Assembly: GCF_022539505.1 (NCBI RefSeq)
Contig: NC_061513.1
Span: forward strand, 354,745,696 to 354,809,695
DNA length: 64,000 nucleotides
From: Lolium rigidum
Taxonomy: Eukaryota; Streptophyta; Magnoliopsida; Poales; Poaceae
Direction: 5' to 3'
The notes under the pieces were generated by a model that did not search any database, was not told the DNA's origin, and saw only the letters and a list, made by a program, of their open reading frames with translations. Made by a program: the position numbers and the translations under genes. This document shows positions 10,767 through 21,886 of the stretch, in pieces (the first letter of the stretch is position 1; each line of letters begins with the position of its first letter).

Positions 10767-12279
10767 ATATGTGTATCTTGATCTCATATTTGCTTTTATA
10801 TTCTGAGTATAGTGTCTCAAAACAAGAAATCTCAAACAAGCGGAGCCCCAGAAGAGAAGACATCACAAATCATGAAGAATGGGTTGCATTCCTTTGAACT
10901 GCCCCCAAAGAAAAGGTTAATCCCCCAAAGAAGGAAGGAAACAAATAAAGACAAGTTGGACACTGAAATTTTTGAATTGTGCATGGAGTATGTCCATCAT
11001 TTCTCTTACTTTTTTTCACTTCTTATTTTATTTTGATTACTATGTAGTTCTTATTATTTTTTCTACAACTCTATGTTTAGGGACGTTTGGTCATGCATAG
11101 ATCCGGAAAAGAAGAGTGATTATGCATATTTTGATTCATTGTGGTTTAATACCTACACGAAGGAGAATGATAAATCGAATGTTCTCAGATGGATAAAAGC
11201 TAAGAAAATATTCTCAAGGCGATATGTATTTGTCCCTATCATTTGTTGGTACGTCACTCTCATTGTTATCTTGCGGAGCCTCTTATATGGTTTTCATACT
11301 ATATATCACATATTCACTTCCTTGAGGCCTTGAATATAGGGGTCATTGGAACCTCCTTGTGTTGTGCAATTTTGGTGAGACAGACTACCTAGGTACTGAA
11401 AAGGGGCCACGTATGCTGCTCTTGGATTCACTTAAAACGGGCAATCTGACGTGGCTGCGAACATCCATCAACAGGTTTGATTCTTTATTTTCTCCCTTTC
11501 TAGGCCTTGAGAACTGGTATAAACATGATGATCTGGCTGATAACATGTTTAGGTTTTTTTTTGTAGCATAGCTATGTACTATGCACAAACAGTTTTTTTT
11601 TATCTATATGATCAGCCCAACAAGGAGTACAGGCCTGATATTTTTTGTGAGAAACACAGAGTATAACATAGATGCCCACATGAGCACACACACAACCATG
11701 TTTCGATAAATGTTATGATCTATATTTATCTTGTGATATTGTTGTATTTCAGATTTGTTGTTGATATTTTTAAAAATGAAGAGCGGGAAGAGTTAGAGCA
11801 GTTCGTAAGTCAAGTCGAGCTCGAGTTTCCTGAGGTACGTTTCTTAATATCTAGAAGTTTGCAATTTTTATCTGTTTTCGAAAGTTCTATCTATTTTACG
11901 CAATGTTGCAGGTGCCACAACAAAGTGGGGATGACTGTGGTATATATGTTCTTTACTTTATCTACTGTTTTCTCGTGATCGAAGAACTGGGTGAAGATTT
12001 GAGCAATCTGGTGCGTCACCCATTTCAAACTTTTATGGAATCTTCATGTTTGTGCCCTTCAAGTGTTTTACTAATTCTTTCTTCATTGGCCGATTTTATC
12101 TTAAGGATGCCTTGTTCTATCCAGAGGAGCTAGAGAACCTAGAGGACATCCGTAAGGATATACATTCGTACCGAGAGTATGTATCTCCTGCCGATATTTA
12201 TTTCCTGTTTGTTAAATTGTGATCTCATTTCTGTTTGTTACTTCTCTGCAGGAAAAAGGATGCCGAAATTGCAGAGTAG
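7996..12279 (+). CDS. Ulp1/C48 SUMO-protease-like gene, copy 1 (8 exons, apparently intact)
   Basis: Exons read by hand: 7996-8068, 10813-10987, 11081-11248, 11340-11474, 11753-11834, 11912-12010, 12106-12176, 12252-12279. All junctions are GT-AG and phases agree, giving 831 nt (276 aa plus stop). The N-terminus has an acidic DLDSDDDD-type patch (LDSDDDD, residues 15-21), then a basic linker. The catalytic core holds GHWNLLVL (His141), RMLLLDSL (Asp168) and VPQQSGDDCGIYVL (Gln214, Cys220), the order expected of C48 deSUMOylating or deneddylating cysteine proteases. The pattern resembles ULP2/SENP6-7 more than ULP1. Such enzymes cut SUMO from conjugates or process its precursor, mostly in the nucleus. 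The protein is short, essentially a bare protease domain. The ATG context (tcaccATG) and the homologous starts of copies 2 and 3 support this start. It is not a typical ULP-carrying MULE: no transposase or long TIRs are seen around it. Confidence 0.85.
9372..9882. mobile_element. PIF/Harbinger-type MITE (511 bp)
   Basis: Ends are GAGTATCTCCAACGGATGAT and, inverted, GAGCATCTCCAACAGATGAT. Both sides carry TAA (9369-9371 and 9883-9885), the Harbinger target signature. Internally it repeats GATGTAGATGTAAAA-type and TACATCATC-type words. It has no coding capacity and sits in intron 1 of copy 1. Confidence 0.85.
9866..10013. repeat. Triplicated MITE right end plus flank
   Basis: Three imperfect tandem copies of a unit containing TGTTGGAGATGCTCTAACTT or a close variant followed by TCTTTGACATC and TTCATTGAC occur, starting near 9869, 9919 and 9961. 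The first copy is the true MITE terminus; the other two are duplicates including flanking host DNA. Confidence 0.8.
10249..10293. repeat. (AT)n microsatellite, left of MITE
   Basis: About 45 bases of uninterrupted AT repeats directly abut the inverted-repeat element at 10294. Confidence 0.95.
10294..10668. mobile_element. MITE inserted in a TA microsatellite (about 375 bp)
   Basis: Left end GGATAAATACTTCC with CTGGGTGTAGTTACACCC just inside; right end inverted GGACATATTTATAC with CCCGGGTGTAGTTACACCC. TA flanks both sides and the element is embedded between (AT)n tracts. The arrangement recalls the Micron MITEs of rice, which target TA repeats; I infer similarity of behaviour, not identity of family. 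Confidence 0.75.
10669..10764. repeat. Compound (TA)n-(TG)n microsatellite
   Basis: A TA tract from 10669 to about 10735 is followed by (TG)n at about 10737-10764, ending only about 50 bases before the acceptor of exon 2. Confidence 0.9.
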
Positions 12280-12941
12280 GCATGGCAAGATTGCATCAAG
12301 TAAACTGTTGTAAACGGGTAATGGAGATTGGCGCTTTTGACAAAATCATTTCAGCTTGCATTCTTTCTTATATATGTTCCTTCCTCTTGTGTTAATATCG
12401 TTTTTCTCTCTTGCTTACCCAGGTGACATCATACCTTATCTACCGACAAATGAGAGTTCCATCTTCTTCCATGGAAGTTTGAGATTGTCGATACTATGTT
12501 CGTTATACAGTTTATAAATGCAGCCAAGACTCAAGACGAAGATGTAACTTCTCCAAGCAGATAATTTTAGCACCTATTCCGTAAAGCAAAATCTACAAAC
12601 GTTTCCCTTCGTTTAATTTAGGCATTATGTTAAGTGCATTTGATTGATTCAGTATGCATTTCTGCGTTTCCAGTCTATAATTGCTGAATCGTGTGTGTGA
12701 TGGACCGGTTGCACTTGACATGTTTTAGTTTCCCCTTCTGGATTGATATACCATTTACCATTTACTGTTATTTGCGGAACGATAGTACTATTATTGTTAT
12801 TTGCCATGTGTGGATGCACCGAGCTAGATGGTGTCTGCAGTCTGAATTAGGGTATGTTGTATTGGGATTCAGAAAAGAAAGAAAGAAGCCTTGTATACCT
12901 CTCTCAAAAAAAAGCGTGCGCTTGTACGCACCTCGGCACTA
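12280..12941 (+). other. 3' flank of copy 1 and upstream region of copy 2
   Basis: 12430-12590 aligns patchily with 19450-19620 after copy 2 (shared ACAGTTTATA and CCAAGCAGATA words), so the 3' untranslated region was duplicated with the gene. No other gene is seen. Confidence 0.55.
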
Positions 12942-12990
12942 GAAAACGAAGCGCGTTCTCTTCTTGGCTTCAAAAGAGGAAGCGAACGCG
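12942..12990 (+). promoter_or_regulatory. Promoter-proximal block shared with copy 1
   Basis: AAACGAAGCGCGTTCTCTTC followed by a purine-rich GAGGAAGCGAACGCG stretch mirrors 7797-7838 upstream of copy 1 at comparable distance from the ATG. Conservation between duplicates suggests a common promoter; no named element is identified. Confidence 0.4.
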
Positions 12991-13171
12991 TGAGGGAAAC
13001 CCACAGTCCGAAAATCGAGATGCGTCCCTAAGCCACAAAAGCCGAGCAATCCCATCCATTCCCAGATCTGAAATTCTGAACTCGCCATCTCCTCTTTGTA
13101 AAGCCCAGAGGCAACCAAAGCCGAGCAATCCCATCCATTCCGATTCCGGTCGAGTGGAAGGAGTCGCCACC

Positions 13172-16100
13172 ATGCCCCGCAGCAGCCGCCGCAACCCGGA
13201 GCCGGATGTCGTCGACCACGGCAGCCGACGACGACGGCAACGCCGACGCGTATCAACCAGCACCTGGTCTCTTCCCTTTCCTCGGCTTGATCGATCTGCT
13301 CGTTGCGGTGGTCGTGCATGGGCCGTGGGCGTCCCCGCGCGTCATCTTCTTCTGTTTGGCTTAGGTTGCTTGCTTGCTTGTTACTTGTTAGTTGTTGCTG
13401 GTTTAGATTCTTAGAAATAGGTCCTTGTATTACTTTTGTGTTCTGGTTCCAGCGGCTGCTCTCTCTTTAGATTTTGGAGATAGGTTATTTCCAGCGGCTA
13501 CTCTCTCTTTGGATTACATACGTGATTGCTTGGAAATATACAGGTTTCTGCTGTGAGGGAGGGGAACACAAGCGCTTTACCTTTAATTCGATAGACATGC
13601 TAACGCTTTGGAGTAATTGCACGGAAAGAAACAACATAGTATGAGATGAAAGTCAAGTCTATGGAACAAATCTTCGACCAAACAAAGCAGGAAGCTAGAC
13701 AATAGGCCTAGGCAAGCAATGGTCGGCTTATTCTGAATGAGGTTCTAGAGTAGGTTTCGGTTGTTTCAGTGCTAGCCTGCTAGGGGGTTGCAGTTTCAGT
13801 TCTGTAGTTCGACACCTTTTCTAGTTCGCCTCGTGGTCGTTTTTCTTCTCTGTAAAATCTGTAATCTGTAATTTCGCCGTTTTCTGTTGGCCTTTCTCTC
13901 TCTATATATATAGTATACTAGTAAGTGTGCATGTGCAACGCACATCTCTACCAAGACATAAAAAAATGCAACTAATAAGAAAAATCAACGAACACCCCAC
14001 ATATATCTAGGATGCAATAAGAACTTTCAACAAAGGTACATTCTTTTTTAATTGTGTTTCAACCAACATCCACATCTAATATGAATATATTTTTATTATA
14101 AGGAAAAATTCAGAACATGCTTTTGCAAACAACCAAATTGTTCAAGGATCATTCCACAAATGTTCTCTGATTGTACAAATTGTTTCTTTCAAGGGATGGT
14201 CAAATCATGACATATTTGAATACTACAATCTTTAATCCCCCACCTTCTGTCAAACAACCACGTTACCGAACAAAGAACGTGCTAACAGATCGCTATGAAC
14301 TCTAGCAACCCGTGGGGCAATAAACTATAAGATAAGTTCATGATCAAACAATATCCATTCTTCATTTCCTGGGCACTATTTTTTGAAGTGAATTTGGCAC
14401 TGCTGTAAGGAAATACACTTACAAATGGCAAAGAAAAATATATGCTATGGGTAAGCAGTAACAAAATTTTCTGCAATAATAAGAATTCGCTATTAAAACA
14501 ACTAGATAATACCTCGCGCCTTGCTGCAGGAATTATGGTAATAAATTTTTTGATAGTAAAAACATATGAAATTCACCTTAGGGTAAAATGAGTATCATAA
14601 TTGGGTGTACATCTTTCACAAATAATGGCTACATAGAAAGCCTATTCATAAGGTGAGACAAACAGAACTCTCAAAATCTACTTACCATGACAGATATAAA
14701 ATAATAATGAGACGTCTGCGGTAGAAAACTTGAGCATCTCATTTTTGTTGATAATTTGAAGTTCCACTTGATTTAATTACACCATGCACTATATGCTATA
14801 TAGCAGGTTCCATACAGGTGAACAACCGTAATCTTGAACTGATCATTAAATAGGAAAGGAGTTTTCATATTTTATCCAGTATAGATTCTATAAAACTGGT
14901 CCATTCTCTGGAGAAAAAGCATGCTTACCTTACAAAGGGGCTTGTCAAATAACTTCAGAAAATATTAGTGTACATAAGCTTCAGCAGGTAAGTATAATTT
15001 GAAGATAGGGTCTTATGTAGAAAGAGATGAATTGTGAGGACCGACAGAATTTCAAGCACCAGTAGTTGCTAGCAAGTGAATCCTTCTGCACTCTAACCAG
15101 CCAACAAAACCCAAATAAGCCAAACATGTGTCAGTTTCCGCAAGCTTGAAACCACCGAAGAAGCAAATCAAATCTGCAAAAGTCTCTTCTCCAGATCACT
15201 CCCTATAACTTGCCAAAGTGCAACCTTGTGGCAGTCCTGCGCAGAGACGAATCAAGATTAGAAAGTCAAATTAATACTTTAAGGCCAGATCAGTTTTGCT
15301 CCCCCTGCATACTTCTTGGGGCCTCAATGGGTAAAGTAGAGAGCTCATGAATTCCGGCGTGGGTGTTGGATTAGTTAGTCGCAAGTCGACTTCTTACGCC
15401 GCTGGGGTGGATCTCCGCCATGACACCACAGTGGAGATGACAAAGTCATGTTGCCATACGGAGACACCATGTAAGAGTAGGCATAACAACGACGCATACC
15501 AAGCTGATCACGCAAAGAACTGAGGACAGGAAGATCTGTGGATGGAGGAGGCTAAATGAGGAAATAATGGTGGATGCGTGGCGTGGTGGTGGAAATATAG
15601 GCAAACCATTAAGCGGCGACAACCATTATTCGCCTGCCATAATCATTCTCGGCCATTTAGGCGACGGCTGCTAGCTTGCCCCTCTAATCATGCTCAAACG
15701 TTTACTTTCCGTGGAATTGAGGAAAGGCAGCGCTCGCCTTGCTAATCAATGCTCGGTGGCTTGGATCTTGGATCGTTCCGTCTTGTTTCCATGCAACTGT
15801 GGCAAGGAAAGGCTGCTGGGAGGCGAGGCGAGGACACACACGACGCGCGACCGCGTGGGCAAAAAAAAGCGACGACGTGACTGCACAACAAGCCAGGAAA
15901 ATCTTGTATTGGGGGAATCCCATCTAGAGATAAAAGAAAAAAATGAATTGTGGAAGATGATTCGGCACAACAAAATGCAGTTTATAGCGTACCAAAACAA
16001 TAATCCAAATGATGGTTGCACTGGTTTTAATGAATGTCCATATAACCTTCGCATAGACCATATGTCAAGGTCATCTACCTCAACAGAAAGAATTATATAC

Positions 16101-19100
16101 TGCCCTGTAAAAAATAAAATATGTAAGTGGCAATTTTTCATCATGTCACAATCTGGTCGTTAAAATGAATTTCTGTAGTAAGACTGTAGCGACCATTGTC
16201 GTAGATAAAATAAACGTTTCCCTAAGGGAATATTTGAAGAAGAAAACATATCTTAATGTTCCAGATCGTAATGAAGGGTGAATAATAAAAAAACAGATAG
16301 AACACTGATTTTTATGAACCGTCTTTCCACTTCCTTCTTTGTAGCAGCAAGCATGATCCAGTACCGCTGATTGAAAAGAAAAGAAGGCCTTCATCAGCCA
16401 TAAAGTCATATAGATGTGCAGATTCATTCATCAACGAACTCCACCAAGGTGGTGGGACTACAAGACATAAGAAAACAAAATGTGGATATCTAGTTGGGCG
16501 GTACAAAAAATGGCTTAAATGTCAGCATTAGTAAAAGTAAAATCTACATCCTGCTGACTTCATTGCTTGGGCGCAGCTGAGAAAGAAAATACAGTCTTTA
16601 CGCGTGTGGCAGAATTTGCAGCTGAGAGGATATCCATCATGGTCCATCGTCATTTTCTCGCCTCCGTTGCAAAGGCAGAAAAGTGGGAGAGGAGATAGAT
16701 CAGAAGGGACAGCACCTCGATTTAGAATCGCCACTTCCGCGGCAGGTCCTGCCATGGAGGTGGACTGGAGGAATAGGTGTGTGATTTGTGGGGAAGTTGA
16801 GGCGGGAGGTTAGAGCGGGCGTGTTGAGGTGCTCAACATTGGAGCGACGTAGGATGTCTGATTGACATGATTTAACCGATCAGATTTAATGTATCCCAAC
16901 AAGTTTGTGCTTTTATAAGTAGTGGAGATAACATAAAGTCCTCCTCCATGGTTCGAAAAAAATAGACAGGGGTCTCTAGGATCCTTGGCCCCTCAGATTG
17001 CATGGTATTAGATCACCTCCTATTGTCTGCCCTTGGATATATAGAGGGCTTGAACTTTTAGATTACATGGTATCTCCGTGTAAATCAAAAGGCAGCACTA
17101 AAGCTGCATATGCAAAAGCGATTTTATAGTTCAGTAGACCCATTGCACATTCGGTGCTATATTCTTTTTTGCATGGACTAACATGTTAATGTTGTTTCAT
17201 AGGTTACGTTACATAGAGTACTGCATAATCACATCCTAGATTGTTTTGCAATCTCATCCTAGAGTACTGCATAATCACATCCTAGATTAAGCCTGATTGT
17301 TAGTTTCATAACTCCTTACATTTCTTCTACTAGGAAAATAATTGTATGAATCAGAAGCAGATCATCTCATGGATTCATGAATCAAGTTGTTTTATTCTTA
17401 ATATGAATATTAACATAAATAATCCTATATATTATGCTTATGACATGTAGATTATTATTTCAGTCTGAACTGTAATATGTGCTTCAGTTCACCGATCATA
17501 AATTAGTGTTTTGCAACTTTTGTACAACTAGAAAACATTGGACCTGTAAATGCTTTATATTTTCTCTTCACACAGATTTCCCATATAGCTGGTTATGGCA
17601 TCCACTCATTATTAATTGATCTACTGTTACATATTGTACTTTATTGTAGTTTCTCTTTCACCCCAAATGTGGCTTTTCAAGATGATTTCATAAATATTAT
17701 AAACAGTTGGAGACAAATAATTAAAAGTGTCAATATGTGATGTCTGTATATCCTGATCTCAAAGTTATTTTATATTCCGTGTATAGTGTTCCAAAACAAG
17801 TGCTCTCAAACAAGCAGGGGCCACGAAGCAAAGACATCGTGGAGCTTGAAGAATGCATCACCCTCCTTTCACCTCCCCCCAAACAAAAGGTCTAGCAGAA
17901 GGCACAAAACAAGTAAAGACAAGTTGGACACTGAAATTTTTGAAATGTGCATGGAGTATGTCCTACATTTCTCTTTTTTTGTTACTCTCTACTTTACTTC
18001 GATTTGTTGTTCTTATTATTTTTTGCTACAACTCTATGTGTAGGGACGTTTGGACATGCATAGATCCGGAAAAGATGACCGATTATGCATATTTTGATTC
18101 ATTGTGGTTTAATATCTACACAAATGAGAATGATAAATCGAATGTCCTCAGATGGATAAAAGCTAAGAAAATATTCACAAGACGTTATGTATTTGTCCCT
18201 ATAGTTGGTTGGTAAGTTACTCTCACTGTTATCTTGCGGAACTGCTTATATGGTTGTCATGTATACCACATATTCACTTCCTTGAAACCTTCACTATATA
18301 GGGGTCACTGGAGCGTCCTTGTGTTGTGCAATTTTGGCGAGACAAAGTACTTGGGTACTGAAAAGGGACCACGTATGCTGCTACTTGATTCTCTTAAAAC
18401 CAAAAGGCCGACGAGACTGCGAACAGCCATCAACAGGTTTGGTCCCTTTATTTCTCCCTTTGTAAGTATCAAGGATTGTTATAAAAATGGTGATCTGTCT
18501 GATAACATGTTTATGTATTTTTCTATATCATAGTTATGCGTATACCAAATTTAAGTATTAAAAATAAGATATGTTTTCTTGCCTATATGGTAGCCCAACA
18601 AGGTGTAGAGGCTGGATTGAACGTTAGAAGCCCCCTGAGGCCTTTTTTGTTGAGAAACACCAAGTATAACCTAGACGCACACAACAACGCTCGTATATAT
18701 GTTATGATTTATATGCAACCTTACAATTAGTCTAGAATATCCTAGATTTATTAAACTTTTATTGCTTGTATACCAGATTTGTTGTTGATATTTTAAAAAA
18801 CGAAGAGCGGGAAGAGATAGAGCAGTTCATAAACGAAGTTGAGCTTGAGTTTCCTGAGGTTTGAAATTTTTATCCCTTTTCAAAATTTCTATCTATTTTA
18901 ATAGTCTACATTGTTTCTTCTTATTTGAATTTCCGTTTTAATACTTACACAACTTTGCAGGTACCACAGCAAAGTGGGGATGACTGTGGTATATATGTTC
19001 TTTACTTTATCTACTGTTTTCTCGTAATCGAAGAAATGGGTGAAGATTTGAGCAAGCTGGTGCGTTACCCATTTCAAACATTAAGGAATTTTCATATTTG

Positions 19101-19336
19101 TGCCTTGCAAGTTAATTTAGTAAAGTTTTTCTTCATCTGGTTATTTCGTTTTAAGGATGCCTTGTTTGATCCGGAGGAGCTAAAGAACCTAGAAGACATC
19201 CGCAATGATATCCATGCGTACCGAGAGTATGTATACCCTGTTATTCCTTAGTTCATGTTTGTTAATAAAGCTGTAATCTTATTTCCTTTTTGTTACTTCT
19301 CTCTGCAGGAAAAGGGATGCCAAAATTGCAGAGTAG
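13172..19336 (+). CDS. Ulp1/C48 SUMO-protease-like gene, copy 2 (first exon disrupted)
   Basis: Exons 2-8 mirror copy 1: 17787-17955, 18044-18211, 18302-18436, 18777-18858, 18961-19059, 19156-19226, 19309-19336, with the same phases and stop. Catalytic motifs are intact: GHWSVLVL, RMLLLDSL and VPQQSGDDCGIYVL. The homologous ATG is 13172 (cgccaccATG). In exon 1, one extra base near 13225 turns the expected acidic tract into an Arg-rich one, and the donor is shifted (GACGC/GTATCA at 13249/13250). Exon 1 is then 78 nt, phase 0, whereas exon 2 needs phase 1; joining them meets a stop early in exon 2. So the gene is either a recent pseudogene, uses another first exon, or starts at an internal Met. 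Intron 1 is 4.5 kb owing to a large insertion. Confidence 0.65.
13555..16970. other. About 3.4-kb insertion in intron 1 of copy 2, unclassified
   Basis: Intron 1 of copies 1 and 2 aligns up to TTGGAAAT...GGTTTC (8371-8389 and 13530-13552) and resumes at GGTCTCTAGGAT (16972). The intervening 3.4 kb is absent from copy 1. Near 13910 it has TACTAGTAAGTGTGCATG, a word common at ends of grass repeats, but I cannot assign a superfamily or find terminal repeats. Open frames at 15690-16163 and on the other strand lack recognisable domains. Confidence 0.55.
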
Positions 19337-20040
19337 GTACGGCAAGAACACGTCAAGATTGGTGCTCATGAGAAAATCATTTCATCTTCTCTTATATATG
19401 TTCCTGCCTCTTGTGTTAACATTGTCGATTTTCTTCCTCTTACTTACCCAGGTAATATCGTAACCTATCCACCGACAAATCAGAGCTTCATCTTCACTGT
19501 GGCAGGTTTCGAGGACATTTAAAGAGTATCAATCCTGTGTTGGTAATACAGTTTATACATACAGTGAAGACGAAGATGCTACCTGGTCCAAGCAGATAGC
19601 TTCAGCAACAGCGAGCACCTAGTTTATGATATACGTACAGGATTTACAAGTGTTTCCATTCGTTCAAACATTGAAGACACTGCCATGTTGAGTGCATTTG
19701 GTAGATTCGGTTTGTAGTACATTCTGAATAACTTGGATCGATCGGTTATCGTCCTGTTTTTGGACAAAATATTAGTGGAAAAGGCATTTTGTAGACAATA
19801 TAAATCTTTTGTTACTGTAGTTTTTTTAAAACTGTAGATGAGATAAATCTATGGGGAGACGTTTGATATGTCTTAATTGTTATTTTCATGTGTGCATGCA
19901 TGAGCTAGGCGGACCCGGTGTCCGTAATCTCGAATTAGCAGTATGCCGCAATGAGTTTCAGTACAAGAGAAAACTCCTTATTTGGGGCAGCCGGGCAGCG
20001 CAGTGTCTCCTGCATGTGCAGTGTAGTTTTTTTTTAGAGG
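19337..20040. other. 3' flank of protease copy 2
   Basis: 19337-19700 is the 3' untranslated-like region homologous to that of copy 1. The rest shows no gene. Confidence 0.5.
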
Positions 20041-20352
20041 TAAGAGCATCTCAAACAGAGCCCCGTAAATCTCGTCGGAACTGAATTTTTCCGGTGAATT
20101 AACGGGTTCGGGCCGAAAGTGGCGCAGAACGGAGCCTGAATCGGTGGGCCGGCCCGTATAAGAAGTTCGGGGGCCCGAGAAACTGGACCGTCGACCCGTA
20201 TATATACAGGCCGCGGAGGGGAGTAGGGTTTCGGAACCCTACTCCCTCCGCCGCGTCCGCCACCTCCGCCGCGCGCACGGTTGGACTTCCGGTGAGCAAT
20301 CGCGGAGCCACCGCTGCCGCTTCTCCACTCTCTCCACCACCACCGTGATCGC

Positions 20353-20862
20353 ATGGCTGGGGCGAACAGCGACGGCAGGGGTTTCCGGCGGATTGGCGGG
20401 AGCAACTCTCCGTCGCGCCCCCCGTCTTCCAGTCCGACGCCGAGCGACGCAAATGGAACCGCTCGGAAGGCGCGAGGAAGCGCGGCGCTGGACCAACAGG
20501 GTCTGACGCCGCCGAGGAAACTCGCACGATACGCGAATAGCGGCGAGGGGTCGTCCTTGGCCGCGTCTAGCCGTGCACTCTGGCGGCTCGCCCTAGACAG
20601 CAACAGCGACGAGGAGGAGGAGGAGGAGGAGGAGGAGGAGGAGGAGGAGGAGGAGGAGGAGGAGCAGGAGCAGGAGGAGGAGGTGCCGGTGCGCCTCCAG
20701 TTGCAGTCGGGGGACTACGTCCTCAACGATGAGGAGGAGGCGACGGCGGTGCAACAGGTGGCCGTCATCTCCGCCGCCGAGGCGCGTTTTTCCGCCGCGA
20801 GGAGGCGGAAGCCGTGCGTGAGTACGAGGCCGCGCAGAAGGAGGCGGCCGTCCGCCGCGTGA
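20353..20862 (+). CDS. Hypothetical poly-Glu protein inside the Harbinger-type element
   Basis: A 169-aa frame starts at ATG 20353 inside the element. The N-terminal 80 residues are Gly/Ser/Pro/Arg-rich; residues 87-105 are an almost pure glutamate run encoded by (GAG)n, followed by a Gln/Glu mix; the C-terminus is Arg-rich. No family is recognised. Strong GC bias with long shadow frames on minus weakens the case for a real protein. It could be a captured gene fragment or a leftover of a Harbinger accessory ORF. Confidence 0.35.
   Translation: MAGANSDGRGFRRIGGSNSPSRPPSSSPTPSDANGTARKARGSAALDQQGLTPPRKLARYANSGEGSSLAASSRALWRLALDSNSDEEEEEEEEEEEEEEEEEEQEQEEEVPVRLQLQSGDYVLNDEEEATAVQQVAVISAAEARFSAARRRKPCVSTRPRRRRRPSAA
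20609..20682 (+). repeat. (GAG)n trinucleotide repeat
   Basis: An uninterrupted GAG run with a few GAGCAG units at its end encodes the glutamate stretch of the ORF at 20353-20862. Confidence 0.9.
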
Positions 20863-21224
20863 ACAGGAGGTTGTCGACCTCGACTCCGAGTAGGCCGCCG
20901 AAGGCGTAGTCTTCCGCGGCGCGCACAGTAGGTCGCCGCCAACGAAATTAGTTTAGTTTTGGAGGTGGTTGCCGACGACCTCCTCAAATGCAATGTATCT
21001 ATCTATCGTATCTATCGAATTATGCTTAAATATGTTTGAATTTCAGTTCTACTGCTTGTTTGCGACGATCACTTTACCGGCAAATTTTGAATTCGGCGTT
21101 TTTCGGTTCCAAATACGGGTTCTGTTCTACGCCACGCTCAAAACCGCTTGCATTTTGTTTTCCGGGAGATTGAACCAACTTTTTTCGGTTCCGAAGAATA
21201 AGAGCTCTGCTAGAGATGCTCTAA

Positions 21225-21886
21225 GGCCGTAACTCTGCATTAAATTAATAACGCCTTAACTTACACTAAAACAAGAAAAAGATAAAAAGAAACACATCTT
21301 GTTCATCAAAGCCTTTGTCCAGCTCTGTGATCTATCTGACTGGAGCAACAGAAGTAGACTCAGCGAAGAAGCACGCCAATGAGGATCTTGTGCCCTTGTC
21401 AACCTTAGGGAGGCCAGACGTGTCGCACTGCCATCGTCCACCTTCAAAGAAAGCACCACGCTTTCTCCCCCCGGATCGAGAGGTGGAGCAGCTCCCCTGA
21501 ACACACAAGGCCAAAATAACACACACGTTGCCAAGAGGACTCTGGGCACTACCACCTCAGCGCCGCCACCCACAGACCTCACTGCCGCCCGCAGCACCAA
21601 CCACCACACTTCACATGAACACATGAGGAATTAGATATATGGATCTCAATTTCGTAACCATGAAGATATTCACATGAGAGCTGACCGTCCACGCTCCCAG
21701 CCACCCTTTGTAGGCACTAAGCTTTTGCATAACTAAGGAGAAGGGTTGTCACTGGATGTCTTGATTTCACTCACTTCGACAAATGGAGAGGAGCCTTTGC
21801 CCTCTTCTTGCCAACGGTGAGACACTATCAAACAACACCCATGCACCAGTAAGAAGTGAGATTAGAGACATCTTGTTCGTGACTCA
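21225..21886. other. Intergenic stretch without recognised gene
   Basis: Contains overlapping ORFs on both strands (21315-21500, 21624-21256) typical of GC-rich repeat DNA. No motif recognised. Confidence 0.4.

Larger units (their letters stand above)
8069..10812 (+). other. Intron 1 of protease copy 1 (2.7 kb)
   Basis: It starts GGTAAGAAC and ends TGAGTATAG. Parts at 8390-8560 align with 16970-17130 in copy 2 intron 1 (shared TTTATAGTTCAGTAG), proving a common duplicated intron. It contains two MITEs, a triplicated MITE end and microsatellites listed separately. 8710-9060 is not recognised. Confidence 0.75.
20044..21221 (+). mobile_element. PIF/Harbinger-type element carrying an ORF (1178 bp)
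   Basis: Terminal inverted repeats GAGCATCTCAAACAGAGCCC and, inverted, GAGCATCTCTAGCAGAGCTC are flanked by TAA duplicates (20041-20043, 21222-21224). It lacks a recognisable transposase or Myb-like protein, so it is non-autonomous, but holds a GC-rich coding-like core. The ends resemble those of the MITE at 9372-9882 and the element starting near 62622. Confidence 0.85.

Noticed and set aside
10246..10866. ORFs with long YIYI or THTHTH runs
   Set aside because: Translations of AT and TG microsatellites.
20034..20603. 189-aa minus-strand ORF
   Set aside because: Opposite-strand shadow of the GC-rich Harbinger cargo; extends beyond the element end.
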